From Camarhynchus parvulus (lineage: Eukaryota; Chordata; Aves; Passeriformes; Thraupidae): DNA of 64,000 nucleotides. Each line of letters begins with the position of its first letter. The stretch's first letter is position 1. This document shows, in pieces, positions 32,136-43,859 of this stretch. Made by a program: the position numbers and the translations under genes. The stretch lies in assembly GCF_901933205.1 (NCBI RefSeq), contig NW_022148237.1, forward strand, positions 186,001-250,000. Direction: 5' to 3'. A model generated the notes under the pieces. That model was not told the DNA's origin, searched no databases, and was given only the letters and a program-made list of their open reading frames with translations.

Positions 32136-35100
32136 TCAGTGGGGGGTCCCCAGCCTCTGCAGCCGCCGCCGCCGCAGCTCGGCCGTGTCGGGGCCCTCGC
32201 GGGGCTCGGGGCCCTCGCGGGGCTCGGCGCCTTCGGCCGCCTCCTCCTCATCCTCAGCGGGGGCCGCGTCTGCGGGGCGCACCAGGGACGGCCGCTTTGC
32301 ACCGGTTTAACCCGGTGCAGAACCAGTTTGGACCAGTTTAGCCCAGTTCAGCCCCAGTTTAACCCACTTTAGCCCGGTTTAACCCAGCTCGGCCCCAGTT
32401 TAGCCCAGTTTGACCCACTTCAGCCCAGTTCAACCTGGTTTAACCCAGTTTAACCCAGTTTAACCCAGTTCAGCCCAGTTTGACCCACTTCAGCCCAGTT
32501 CAACCCGGTTTAACCCAGTTTAACCCAGTTTAACCCAGTTCAGCCCAGTTTAACTCAGTTTAACTCAGTTTAACCAGGTTTAACCCGGTTTAGCCCAGTT
32601 TAACCCGGTTTAACCCGGTTCAGCCCAGTTCAGCCCAGTTTAACCCGGTTTGCCCCGGTTTAGACCAGTTCAGCCCAGTTTAACCCGGTTTAACCCAGTT
32701 CAGCCCAGTTTAACCCGGTTTAACCCAGTTTAACCCGGTTTAACCCAGTTCAGCCCAGTTTAGCCCAGTTTAACCCAGTTTAACCCAGTTTAAGCCAGTT
32801 TAACCCGGTTTAGCCCAGTTTAACCCGGTTCAGCCCAGTTCAGCCCAGTTTAACCCGGTTTAGCCCAGTTTAACCCGGTTTAACCCAGTTCAGCCCAGTT
32901 TAGCCCAGTTTAACCCAGTTTAACCCGGTTTGCCCAGTTCAGCCCAGTTTAACCCAGTTCAGCCCAGTTTAACCCGGTTTAACCCAGTTCAGCCCAGTTT
33001 AACCCGGTTTAACCCAGTTTAACCCAGTTTAACCCAGTTCAGCCCAGTTTAACCCGGTTTAACCCAGTTCAGCCCAGTTTAACCCGGTTTAACCCAGTTC
33101 AGCCCAGTTCAGCCCAGTTTAACCCAGTTTAACCCGGTTTGCCCAGCCCAGCCCAGGTCGGGCCCCTCTCTCACCGCTGCCTCCGGCGCCTCCCGAGGGT
33201 CCCGGGGCCGGGGGCTCCTCCGGGGGGGTCTCACGGGGCGCGGGGGCTCGGGGGTCCTGGGGGGGGTCCCAGAGTCACCCCCAAGTGGGGGGGGGGGACA
33301 GCACCGACCCTCCCAGTGCTCCCAGTCCCTCCCAGTCCCTCCCAGTCCATCCCAGTATAACCCAGTCCCTCCCAGTGCTCCCAGTCCCTCCCAGTCCCTC
33401 CCAGTCCATCCCAGTATAACCCAGTCCCTCCCAGTGCTCCCAGTCCCTCCCAGTCCATCCCAGTCCATCCCAGTATAACCCAGTCCCTCCCAGTCCATCC
33501 CAGTCCATTCCCAGTCCATCCCAGTCCATCCCAATCTCTCCCAGTCCCTCCCAGTCCATTCCCAGTCCATCCCAGTCCATCCCAGTCCATTCCCATCTCT
33601 CCCAGTCCATCCCAGTCCATCCCAGTCCATCTCAGTCCATCCCAGTCCATCTCAGTCCCTCCCAGTCCATTCCCATCTCTCCCAGTCTGTCCCAGTCCAT
33701 CCCAGTCTGTCCCAGTCCATCCCAGTCCATCCCAATCTCTCCCAGTCCATCCCAGTCCCTCCCAGTCCCTCCCAGCCCATCCCATCTCTCCCAGTCCATC
33801 CCAGTCCCTCCCAGCCCCTCCCAGCCCATCCCAGTCCATCCCAGTCCCTCCCAGTCCATCCCAGTCCATCCCAGTCCCTCCCAGTCCCATCCCAGTCCCT
33901 CCCAGTCCATTCCCAGTCCATTCCCATCTCTCCCAGTCCATTCCCAATCTCTCCCAGTCCATCCCAGTCCCTCCCAGCCCATCCCAGTCCCTCCCAGTCC
34001 CTCCCAGCCCATCCCAGTCCCTCCCAGTCCCCCCCAGTCCCCCCCAGTACCCGATGGTGGCCAGCACGCCCAGGTACTGGTTGATCTGCAGCATGGCGGC
34101 GTCCAGCAGGGTGTGGATGTTGTGCAGGCACTGCAGCCTCGCCTCCAGGTGCTGCCGCTCGTGTCCCTCCATGGCCCGCAGCTCCTCCTCCGTCAGCCCC
34201 GCGAAGCCGGCGGGGGGCACCGGCATGGGGGGCACCCCTGGGCAACGGGGGGCACGGGCTCCATCAAATCCCCAAATTCCCAATCCCCAAATCCCCGAAT
34301 TCCCAATCCCCAAATCCCTGAATTCCTAAATCCCCAAATCCCCAAACCCCAGATCACCGGCATGGGGGGCACCCCTGGGCAACGGGGGGGGCACGGGCTC
34401 CATCAAATCCCCAAATCCCCAATCCCCAAATCCCCGAATTCCCAATCCCCAAATCCCTGAATTCCCAAATCCCTGAATTCCCAATCCCCAAATCCCCAGC
34501 ATGGGGGGCACCCCTGGGCAATGGGGGGCATGGGCTCCATCAAATCCCCAAATCCCCAAATCCCTGAATTCCCAAATCCCTGAATTCCTAAATCCCCAAA
34601 CTCCCAATCCCCAAATCCCCAAACCCCAGATCACCGGCATGGGGGGCACCCCTGGGCAACGGGGGGGGCACGGGCTCCATCAAATCCCCAAATCCCCAAA
34701 TCTCCCAACCCTCCAATCCCCAAATCCCGAATCCCAGATCCCAATCCCAACCCCCAAACCCCCAATCCGAAATCCCCAAATTCCCAATTCCCCAATCCCC
34801 AAATTCCCAATTCCCAAATCCCCAGATACCAATTCCCCAATCCCCCAAATTCACAAATCTCCCAACCCCAAATCCCCAATCCCAAATCCCCAAACCCAGA
34901 TCCCAATCCCAATCCCAAATCCCCAAATTCCCAATTCCCCAATCCCAGATCCCAAATCCCCCAACCCTCCAATCCCCAAATTCCCCAACCCCAAATCCCC
35001 AAACTCCAAACCCCAATCCCAAATCCCCAATTCCAAAATCTCCAATTCCCCAAATGCCCAAATCCCCAGTCCCAATTCCCCCCATCATAACTCCCCGATC

Positions 35101-38100
35101 CCAATTTCCAAAACCCCAAACCTCCAAATGCCCAATCCCAGATCCCAAACCCCCAAAGCCCCGATCCCGATTTCCAATTTCCAGTCCCCAAACCCCCAAT
35201 TCCCAAATCCCAAACCCCAAATCCTACCGAAGAGCGGCGGCCACGGCATCCCCACCCAGGGCGGGGGCAGCGGCAGCCCCGGCACCGCCCCGGCCCCGCC
35301 CGGCTCCGACCCCGCGGAACCGGCACCGGGAGCGGCACCGGGAGCGGCACCGGGAGCGGCACCGGGCCGGGAACCTGCGGGACAGACAGGGCTTGGGGTG
35401 GAGAATGGGGTTTGGGGTGGGGAATGGGGGATTTGGGGGTGGTGGGTTTGGGGATGGGGGTTTGGGTGATGGGGGTTTGGGTGGGGATGGGGTTTGGGGT
35501 GGATGGGTTTGGGGGGGGGGGGTTTGGGTGTGTTTGGGGTGGGAAATGGGGGGTTTGGGGGGGGGGTTGGGATGGGATGGGGTTGGGGTGGGGTGGGGTT
35601 TGGGGTGGGAAATGGGGTTTGGGGTGGGAAATGGGGTTTGGGGTGGGGAATGGGGTTTGGGGTGGGAAATGGGGGTTTGGGGTGGGGAATGGGGGGTTTG
35701 GGGTGGGGAATGGGAGAGGGCTGGGTTTGGGGAATTTGGTGGGAAAAGGGAGTGGGAATGGGTTTTGGGGGGGGTGGGGATTTGGAGGGGGTTTGGTGGG
35801 ATTTGGGTTTTGGGGTGGGATAAGGGCCAGGGTGGGATTTGGGATGGGATTTGGGGTGGGATTCGGGGTGGGATTCGGGGTGGGATTTGGGGTGCGATTC
35901 GGGGTGGGATTCGGGGTGGGATTCGGGGTGGGATTCGGGGTGGGATTCGGGGGGCACTCACCAGGAGCAGCTCCAGCAGCCGCAGCAGCCCCGTCAGCCG
36001 GGGCCGGGCCAGCGGGGCCGGGGCGGGGCGGGAAGGGCCCCACGGGCGGCCAGAACGGGAACATCCCCGGGGGGAACGGCGGGAGCAGCCCCTGCGGAAC
36101 TGCGGGGACAGGGCAGAGCTCAGAGAGCCGGGAATCCCAAATCCCGACCCCAAAGGGAACGGGGAGAATGTGCCAGGCTGGAAATCCCAAATCCCAACCC
36201 CAAAGGGAACGGGGGAATGTGCCAGGCTGGAAATCCCAAATCCCAACCCCAAAGGGAACGGGGAGAATGTGCCAGGCTGGAATGGCACTGTGGGGATGGC
36301 ACTGTGGGGATGGCACGGTGGGGATGGATGGCACTGCGGGGGGATGGCACTGTGGGGATGGCACTGTGGGGATGGCACTGTGGGGAGGGATGGCACGGTG
36401 GGGATGGCACTGTGGGGATGGCACGGTGGTCATGGATGGCACTGTGGGGATGGATGGCACTGTGGGGATGGCACTGTGGGGAGGGATGGCACGGTGGGGA
36501 TGGATGGCACTGCGGGGATGGATGGCACTGTGGGGATGGATGGCACTGCGGGGATGGCACTGTGCGGATGGCACGGTGGGGAGGGATGGCACTGTGGTCA
36601 TGGATGGCACGGTGGGGAGGGATGGCACTGTGGGGATGGCACTGTGCAGATGGCACTGTGCGGATGGATGGCACTGTGGGGATGGCACTGTGGTCATGGA
36701 TGGCACTGTGGGGATGGCACTGTGGGGGGGGATGGCACTGTGGGGAGGGATGGCACTGGTGGTCATGGATGGCACTGTCGGGATCTCCCAGGTGGGAATT
36801 CCCACACCGGGATGTCCCGGGGAGAACACCCCAGGCTGCCCACGGGGCCTCTCCCCCTGTCCCCTCCCTGTCCGTCTATCCGTCTGTCCCACTCACACTT
36901 TGGGGGGTCCCTGTCCCCCCTGTCCCCCTGTCCCCCTGTCCGTCTGTCCCACTCACACTTTGGGGGGTCCCTGTCCCCCTGTCCGTCTGTCCCACTCACA
37001 GTTTGGGGGTCCCTGTCCCCTCCCTGTCCCCCTGTCCCCGTGCCCGTGTGTCCGTCTGTCCCACTCACAGTTCGGTGGCTGTGCCGGCGCTGCCGGGGCC
37101 GGTGCCGGCGCCTCCGGGGGCGGCTGTGGGGGCAGCGAGGCCCTGAGCACGTCCATGCGGCACGTGGGGCACGTCTGCTGCCGCTGGAACCACGAGCGCG
37201 AGGCAGCTGCGGGGTTCGTTAACACCTTCGTTAGCATCTTAATTAGTGCCACCCCGAAACCTCTGCTGCTCTATTCCCCTGGCTGCAATTAACCCGTTAA
37301 TTAATTCCCCTCTTGTTCATCGTTGGCCCCCAGGTCTGCTGCTGCTGGAACCAGGAGCGCAGGCAGCTGCGGGGTTCATTAACAAACACCTTCATTAACA
37401 CCTTCATTAGCACCTTCATTAGCACCTTCATTAACGCCTTCATTAACACCTTCATTAGCAAAACCCCCCCTGCTTTATTCCCCTGGCTGTAATTAACCCG
37501 TTAATTAATTCCCCTCTCATTAGCTGTTGGCCCCCGAGACCCCTCCATGTCCCTCTGATCCACCCAGTGGAGTTTAACCCTTCCCCCACTAACGAACCGC
37601 TAATTAATTAGTCATGAATTAACTAATGACCTCGTTAGCTGCCACTGCAGTGCTGGGGATTGGGATTGGAATTGGGATCAGGATCAGGATTGGGATTAAG
37701 ATGGGTTCAGGATCCGGATTGGGATCAGATTTGCCACTGCAGGCTGGCAGAGCTGTGGTGGTGACCCCCCAGAACCACCCCAAGAATCCCCCAAACCACT
37801 CCAAAATCCCCAAAACCACCCGAAAATCCCCAAACCACTCCAAAATCCCCAAAACCACCCGAAAATCCCCCAAATCGCCGGGATCCCAGTCGGGAGCACC
37901 TGGTGTGGAAGATGTGGTTGCAGGGCAGGCGATTGGCGCCCGTCACCATCTCCTCGCGGCAGATGATGCACACGTTGTCCATGGCCTGCAGCTCCTCGGC
38001 CGTGGCGTCGGGGTACCTGCGCCACGAGCGCCCCCAAATCCACAGCTGGTCCCAAAATCCCACAGCTGGTCCCAAAATCCACAGCTGGTCCCAAAATCCC

Positions 38101-41100
38101 ACAGCTGGTCCCAAAAATCCACAGCTGGTCCCAAAAATCCACAGCTGGTCCCAAAATCCCACAGCTGGTCCCAAAATCCACAGCTGGTCCCAAAAATCCA
38201 CAGCTGGTCCCAAAATCCCACAGCTGGTCCTAAAAATCCACAGCCGGTCCCAAAAAATCCACAGCCGGTCCCAATAATCCACAGCTGGTCCCAAAAAATC
38301 CCACAGCTGTTCCTAAAAATCCACAGCCGGTCCCAAAAAATCCACAGCTGGTCCCAAAATCCACAGTGATCCCAATAATCCACAGCTGGTCCCAAAACCC
38401 CACAGCTGGTCCCAAAAATCCACAGTGGGGATTTGGGATGGATGAATGCAGAGTTTTGGGCTGATTTGGGGTTTTTGGGGTGGATTACCCAGGGTTTTGG
38501 GCTGATTTGGGGTTTTTGGGGTGGATTACCCAGGGTTTGGGCTGATTTGGGGTTTTTGGGGTGGATTACACAGGGTTTTGGGCTGATTTGGGGTTTTTGG
38601 GGTGGATTACCCAGGGTTTGGGCTGATTTGGGGTTTTTGGGGTGGATTACCCAGGGTTTTGGGCTGATTTGGGTTTTTGGGGTGGATTACCCAGGGTTTG
38701 GGCTGATTTGGGGTTTTTGGGGTGGATTACCCAGGGTTTGGGCTGATTTGGGGTTTTTGGGGTGGATTACCCAGGGTTTGGGCTGATTTGGGGTTTTGGG
38801 GTGGATTACCCAGGGTTTGGGCTGATTTGGGGTTTTTGGGGTGGATTACACAGGGTTTGGGGTGATTTGGGTTTTGGGGTGGATTACCCAGGGTTTGGGG
38901 TGATTTGGGATTTTTGGGGTGGATTACCCAGGGTTTTGGGCTGATTTGGGTTTTTGGGGTGGATTACCCAGCGTTTTGGGCTGATTTGGGGTTTTTGGGG
39001 GAAGCAGCACTCACAGCGTGTTCATGTTGCGGATGGCCCGGCGGGACATGATGGCGTCGGTGACGGCCTTCTTGAACTGCCTGAGGAGAGAGCGGGGCGG
39101 GATCGGGATTGGGATCGGGATGGGATCAGGATGGGATTGGGATTGGGATCAGGTTCGGGATTGGGATCAGGATGGGATTGGGATTGGGATCGGGATTGGG
39201 ATGGGATCAGGATCACGACTGGGATCAAGACTGCGATTGGGATGAGGATGGGATCAGGATCGGGATTGGGATCAGGACTGGGATGGAATCAGGATCGGGA
39301 TCAGGATTGGGATGGGGATCAAGATGGGGATTGGGATCAGAATGGGATCAGGATGGAATCAGGGTCAAGATGGAATCAGGACCGGGATCAGGATAGGATT
39401 GGGGATGGGATCAGGACTGGGATCAGGTTTGGGATGGGTTTGGGATTGGGATTGGGATCGGGATCAGGATCAGGGTGGGATTGGGATCAGGATCAGGACC
39501 GGGATTGGGATCAGGATGGGATCAGGACTGGGATCAGGATGGGACTGGGGATGGGATCAAGACTGGGATCAGGATTGGGATGGAATCGGGATCAGGATGG
39601 GATCAGGATTAGGATGGGGATGGGATCAGGATTGGGATGGGATGAGGACCGGGGTCCCAGCCAGGGGGCCTCACCTCATGGCCAGGTACATGGGGCGGAT
39701 GGCGAAGAGCGGGAAGGTGTGCACCTTGATCATGATGGTCATGAAGGCCATGTAGAGCAGCACCTTGATCAGCCCTGGGGGAACCACACGGGGACAGCTC
39801 AGGTGATGAGGTGGGACCCCCCCAAAGCCACCCGGGCCAATTTTGGGACAGCTTGAGGGACAAGGTGGGACCCCAAAGGTCACCTGGGCCAATTTTGGGA
39901 CAGGTGAGCAAGTCTCGATTGACCAACCAAGGCCAGCTGAGCACCACCGTCACTTCCAAGTCTTTGTTGATGACCCAAACCCAGCTGAACACCAAGACTT
40001 CAACTCTTTGTTGACCAATGAAGATCAACCGAGCACCGCCAAGACTTTGACTCTTCATTGACCAACCCAGACCAGCCAAGCACCACCAACACTTTGAGTT
40101 TTCATTGACCAGTGAAGAGCAATTGAGCCCCACCAAAACTTCGAGTCTTCATTGGCCAACCAAGCACCACCAACACTCTGAGTTTTGGCTGACCACCTAC
40201 ACCAGTTGAACACCACCACTTTGGATCATCGCTAATGAACAAAAACCCGCTGGAAAACAAAACTTTGAGTCTTTGTTGACCAATGAAGATCAATCGAGCC
40301 CCACCAACACTTTGAGTCTTTGCTGACCAACCAAAACCAACTGAACCCCAAGACCTCGACTCGTCGTTGACCGATGAAGATCAACCGAGCACCACCAAGA
40401 CTTTGACTCGTCGTTGACCGATGAAGATCAACCGAGCACCGCCAAGACTTTGACTCGTCGTTGACCAACCAACCCCCCCAACACTTCAACTCCTCGTTAA
40501 GCAAGGCCTAATTGAGCTCCCGCAGCCCCCGGAGCCCCCGGTACCGGTGAAGAGCTCGGTGTAGAGCATGAACACGGCCTTGTTGTCCCAGGGGTTCTCG
40601 TTCTGCAGGTCGATGGAGTGCAGCACGTACTTGATGAAGATGGTCAGCACCATGGTCATCAGGATGGCGTACTGGGGACAGCGGGACAGCGCCAGGTGGG
40701 ACATCCCCGCCCCGGGAGGGGCCCCGGGGACCCCCTGGGACCCCCCCAACCCACCTCGAAGCCGAAGACGAGCTGGACGGAGGCGCCGCGGGTCAGGATG
40801 CTGTGGTAGGCGTGGCTGACGAAGAGGAAGTCCAGGATTCCCAGCAGGAACATCAGGGCTGGGAGAAGATCCCCAAAAAAATCAACAAAAGATGCCAAAA
40901 AATGAACGGGTCGCATAAAATCAACAGATCCCAAAAAAAATGAATGGATCCCATAAAACGAATGGGTCCCAAGAAATGAACAGAGTCCAAAAAATGAACG
41001 GGTCCCAAAAAAATGAACGGATCCCAAAAAAATGAATGGATCCCAAAAAAATGAATGGATCCCAAAAAAATGAACGGGTCCCAAAAAAATGAACGGATCC

Positions 41101-43840
41101 CAAAAAAATGAACGGGTCCCAAAAAAATGAACGGGTCCCAAAAAAATGAACGGATCCCAAAAAAATGAACGGGTCCCAAAAAAATGAACGGGTCCCAAAA
41201 AACGAACGGATCCCAAAAAAATGAACAGACCCCATAAAATGAACGGGTCCCAAAAAACGAACGGATCCCAAAAAAATGAACAGACCCCATAAAATGAACG
41301 GATCACAAAAAATGAATGGGTCCCAAAAAATGAACGGGTCCCAAAAAATCACCAGATCCCATAAAATGAACAGGTCCCACCCTCGGGAGCAGCTCTGGGG
41401 GGGTCCTACACCCCACCACTAATGAGGAGCTTAATTAGGAGATTTCTCCACTCCCAGCTGCACCTTGCAGCTTCCTGTCCCTCAAAATTCCCAAAAAACC
41501 CCAAAATCCCTTCAAAATTTGAAGGAATTACATCCCTAAATCCCATTTTACTGATTTTGGGAAACACATCCCTAAATCCCATTTTGGAAACACATCCCTA
41601 AATCCCATTTTTCCCATTTTAGGCAGTAAATCCCTAAATCTCATTTTTCCCATTTTAGGCAGTAAACCCCTAAATCCCATTTTTCCCATTTTAGGCAGTA
41701 AACCCCTAAATCCCATTTTTCCCATTTTAGGCAGTAAATCCCTAAATCCCATTTTTCCACCCCGTTTTGCCCTGGATCCCAGGCCTTGTTTTCCCTCCCC
41801 AGAGCTCATTAACCCCCCCCAACCCCCCCCTCGTTAACGAACCGCTGCTGATTAGGTTAATTGGGGTTATCAGGCCCCAGCACACTCGGCTGCCCTGGGG
41901 TTTTTTTTGGGTTGTTCCCCAAAATTATGCAAATGAGGAGCGCTCACAGACGATTCGGAAGTGGAACAGCCACGAGATGTTGGGGCTCCTCTCCATCTGG
42001 GGGGAGAAAAATTCAATTTGTCCATTAAAAAATTGGGGTTGGGGTTTGGGCTGCTTTGGGGTGGGTTTGGGTAAATTTTGGGGTGGGTTTGGGTAAATTT
42101 TGGGTCGGTTTCGGGTTATTTTTGGGGTGGCTTTGAGTTATTTTTAGGGCTGATTTGGGGTTATTTTGGGGCTAGTTTCAGGTTATTTTTGGGTTGGGTT
42201 TTGGGTTGGTTTAGGCTGATTTAGGGCTGGTTAGAGCTGATTTGGGGTTATTTTTGGGCTGGTTTAGGCTGATTTTGGGTTATTTTTGGGTTGGTTTCGG
42301 GTTGGTTTCAGGTTATTTTTGGGTTGGTTTTGGGCTGATTTTCAGTTGGGTTTGGGCTGGTTTAGGCTGATTTGGGGTTATTTTGGGGTTGGTTTACGTT
42401 GATTTGGGGTTATTTTTCGGTTTATTTTCGGGTTGATTTCAGATTATTTTTGGGGCTGGTTTAGGCTGACTTTGGGTTATTTTTGGGCTGGTTTTGGTCA
42501 GGTTCTGGGTTGATTCTGGCTGAAATTTTGGGCTGGATTTGGGGGTTTTTTGGGCCGTTTTTGAGCTGTTTTCCCTGCTGCCAACACTCACAAAATCCAC
42601 GCGGTCCTCGGCCAGCCAGTGGAAGCACTTGAGGAAGAGGAGGAGGGTGAAGAGGGCGACGAAGCGCGGGCTGAAGTCGTCCCTGAAGACGGTGAAGGCC
42701 AGGCAGGTCTCGGTCACCGCGTACCACAAGCGCTCCAGGAGGTGCTGAGGGACAGATTTAGGGGAGCCCCCAAAGCTGGACCCCAAAACAGGGCCCAAAA
42801 ACTCTGGGGGGGGGTTCAAAATTCATCCCAAAAACCCCTGGGAGCTCAAAATTCACCCCAAAAACCCTGGGGGTTCAAAATTCACCCCAAAAACCCTGGG
42901 GGGTTCAAAATTCACCCCAAAAACCCCTGGGAGCTCAAAATTCACCCCAAAAACCCTGGGGGGTTCAAAATTCACCCCAAAATGGGGCCCAAAACCTCTT
43001 GGGGTTCAAAATCCCCACCCGAAGTGGCACTGAGAGACTCTCAGGGTTTAAAATCCTGCCCTAAAATCCATCAATTCTCCCCCCAAAACAGCACCAAAGA
43101 CATTCTGGGGTCCAAATTTCCCTTAAATCAGAACCAAACAATTTCTGGGGTCCAAAAATTCCTCTCAAGATGGCAACAAACCCCCCCAAATGGTACCAAA
43201 ACCCCCCCAAAATCAGCACCAAAGACCCTCTGGGGTCCAAAACTCCCCCCTAAATCAGCCCCAAGGAATTTCTGGGATCAAAAACTCCCCCCTAAATCAG
43301 CCCCAAGGAATTTCTGGGATCAAAAACTCCCCCCTAAATCAGCCCCACAGAGTTTTTGGAGTCCCAAGCTTCCCCCAGAGCTCTCACCTCCATCTCGGCC
43401 GCGCGCAGCTGCCCGAAGAAAACCTTGCCCATGAACTTGCCCAGCAGGAAGACCAGCACGAAGGCCTGGATGTACAACACCTGCAGGGCCAGCAGAGCCC
43501 AAAATGCATTTTGGGGACAGCCTGGGGGGGCTTTGGTACCCCAAACCCACCCTGGGGGGGATGGATGGGCTGGAACCACCCCCGCTCCTGTCCCAGGGGG
43601 TTTGGGGAGCTCCTCAGCGCCCCCGAAAGCAGAAGTGAGGCAGGGTGGGCAGGCTGTCAGTTAATGAGGGGTTAATTAGGGGCGGTTAATAAAGAACGAA
43701 GCACTCACGGCCATGCTGGGGCTGGATTTGGTGAGGTAAACCACGGTGGGGTAGAACTGGTGCTTCAGGTAATAGGCGTGGGCAACCACGGCCGTGGTGA
43801 GCGCCAGGCTGCCGGCCATGACCAGGGCTGTGCACAGCAT
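32136..43840 (-). CDS. SYVN1: SYVN1 / HRD1, ER-resident RING E3 ubiquitin ligase
   Basis: Membrane-embedded ubiquitin ligase and retrotranslocation channel of ER-associated degradation. Coding exons: 43709-43849 (ATG at 43840), 43388-43480, 42592-42744, 41948-41996, 40755-40858, 40545-40671, 39675-39774, 39015-39080, 37900-38016, 37069-37206, 35962-36099, 35228-35374, 34051-34237, 33175-33256, 32136-32269. Membrane segments read ALVMAGSLALTTAVVAHAYY, YIQAFVLVFLLGKFMG, FVALFTLLLFLKCFHWL, LMFLLGILDFLFVSHAYH, ILMTMVLTIFIKYVL and VLLYMAFMTIMIKVH. The RING-H2 runs from CIICREEM through LPCNHIFHT to QQTCPTC, then a Pro-rich tail, LEARLQCLHNIHTLLDAAM and the C-terminal ELRRRRLQRL. Two oddities: exon 37069-37206 has one extra base in the RING, and phases of the exons at 34051 and 33175 do not match, with about 40 residues present in human missing there. 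Non-coding exon 1 ends at a donor near 45368. Confidence 0.95.
32285..33165. repeat. 10-bp (AACCCRGTTT) satellite-like array
   Basis: About 85 tandem decamers alternate AACCCAGTTT, AACCCGGTTT and CAGCCCAGTT across the whole last intron of SYVN1. It is related in motif to the ACCAGT repeats at 30330-30450 and 31165. Confidence 0.95.
33310..34045. repeat. 10-bp CCCAGTCCAT / CCCAGTCCCT array
   Basis: About 72 tandem decamers (CCCAGTCCAT, CCCAGTCCCT, CCCATCTCTC) fill the SYVN1 intron between the exons at 33175-33256 and 34051-34237. The higher-order unit of 50-60 bp includes CCCAGTATAACCCAGTCCCT at its low-coordinate end. Confidence 0.95.
34240..34700 (-). repeat. Three copies of the exon 34051-34237 acceptor edge
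   Basis: The real acceptor edge (GGCATGGGGGGCACCCCTGG then GCAACGGGG) at 34222-34246 recurs at about 34358-34385, 34499-34525 and 34635-34662. Each copy is followed by GCACGGGCTCCATCAAATCC. The copies are 136-141 bp apart. Confidence 0.85.
34700..35220. repeat. AATCCCCAAATCCCAATCCC low-complexity array
   Basis: Irregular 7-8 bp CCCCAAAT / CCCAATC units in the SYVN1 intron next to exon 35228-35374. Long open frames on both strands come from this array. Confidence 0.85.
35390..35950. repeat. GGGGTTTGGGGTGGGAAATG array
   Basis: 18-20 bp units (GGGGTGGGAAATGGGGTTTG) turn into a 13-bp GGGGTGGGATTCG unit from 35830 to 35950. G-rich on the plus strand. Confidence 0.9.
36290..36780. repeat. 15-bp GATGGCACTGTGGGG minisatellite
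   Basis: About thirty units of 15-19 bp (GATGGCACTGTGGGGATGGC). They are preceded by three units of about 55 bp containing AATGTGCCAGGCTGGAAATC (36120-36290). Located between the exons at 35962-36099 and 37069-37206. Confidence 0.95.
36885..37068 (-). repeat. Copies of the exon 37069-37206 donor edge
   Basis: The donor side of the exon (GTCTGTCCCACTCACAGTTC on the plus strand, 37053-37072) recurs as GTCTGTCCCACTCACACTTT at about 36881-36901 and 36941-36961. A third copy, GTCTGTCCCACTCACAGTTT, lies at about 36985-37005. Each copy keeps a GTGAGTGGGACAGAC donor-like sequence on the minus strand. Confidence 0.85.
37325..37385 (-). repeat. Copy of the exon 37069-37206 acceptor edge
   Basis: On the minus strand AACCCCGCAGCTGCCTGCGC continues into a Trp-Phe-Gln-Gln-Gln-Gln-Thr reading. 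It duplicates the start of the RING exon, whose own version at 37180-37212 has one extra base. Both copies are followed by TTAACACCTTCATTAGC-like intron DNA. Confidence 0.8.
38035..38430. repeat. 20-bp CACAGCTGGTCCCAAAAATC minisatellite
   Basis: About twenty tandem 18-21 bp units directly upstream, in gene orientation, of SYVN1 exon 37900-38016. Confidence 0.95.
38440..39000. repeat. 40-bp GGGCTGATTTGGGGTTTTTG minisatellite
   Basis: Fourteen units of 39-42 bp (GGGCTGATTTGGGGTTTTTG plus GGGTGGATTACCCAGGGTTT), ending at the donor of exon 39015-39080. Adjacent to, but unrelated in sequence to, the 20-bp array before it. Confidence 0.95.
39090..39655. repeat. GGGATTGGGATCAGGATGGGATC array
   Basis: Six-base GGGATC/GGGATT/AGGATC units in irregular order fill the SYVN1 intron between the exons at 39015-39080 and 39675-39774. 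Confidence 0.9.
39900..40500. repeat. Degenerate 60-bp repeat of SYVN1 intron
   Basis: Units of roughly 55-60 bp share GTTGACCAATGAAGATCAAC and GAGCACCACCAAGACTTTGA, increasingly regular towards 40500. Confidence 0.8.
40880..41380. repeat. 19-bp AAAAAAATGAACGGGTCCC minisatellite
   Basis: About 26 units of 17-20 bp (CCCAAAAAAATGAACGGATC) in the SYVN1 intron beside the acceptor of exon 40755-40858. A second small array at 41540-41760 (AGGCAGTAAACCCCTAAATC, about 30 bp) follows. Confidence 0.93.
42030..42580. repeat. GGTTATTTTTGGGTTGGTTT array
   Basis: G/T-rich 20-30 bp units (TTTGGGGTTATTTTTGGGCT) in the SYVN1 intron between the exons at 41948-41996 and 42592-42744. Confidence 0.85.
42790..43380. 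repeat. GGGGTTCAAAATTCACCCCAAAAACCC repeat
   Basis: 30-32 bp units from 42800 to 43010 (GGGTTCAAAATTCACCCCAA), then longer units of about 53 bp (CCCCAAGGAATTTCTGGGAT) at 43230-43370, reaching the donor of exon 43388-43480. Confidence 0.85.
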
Positions 43841-43859
43841 GGCCTCGGCCTGGAAACCC

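Noticed and set aside
32285..33165. Interstitial telomere repeat
   Set aside because: AACCCRGTTT resembles CCCTAA only superficially. The unit is ten bases and never TTAGGG.
34631..36892. 753-residue minus-strand and overlapping 626-722 residue plus-strand open frames
   Set aside because: Generated by CCCCAAAT, GGGGTTTG and GATGGCACTG arrays. They run through SYVN1 splice sites.
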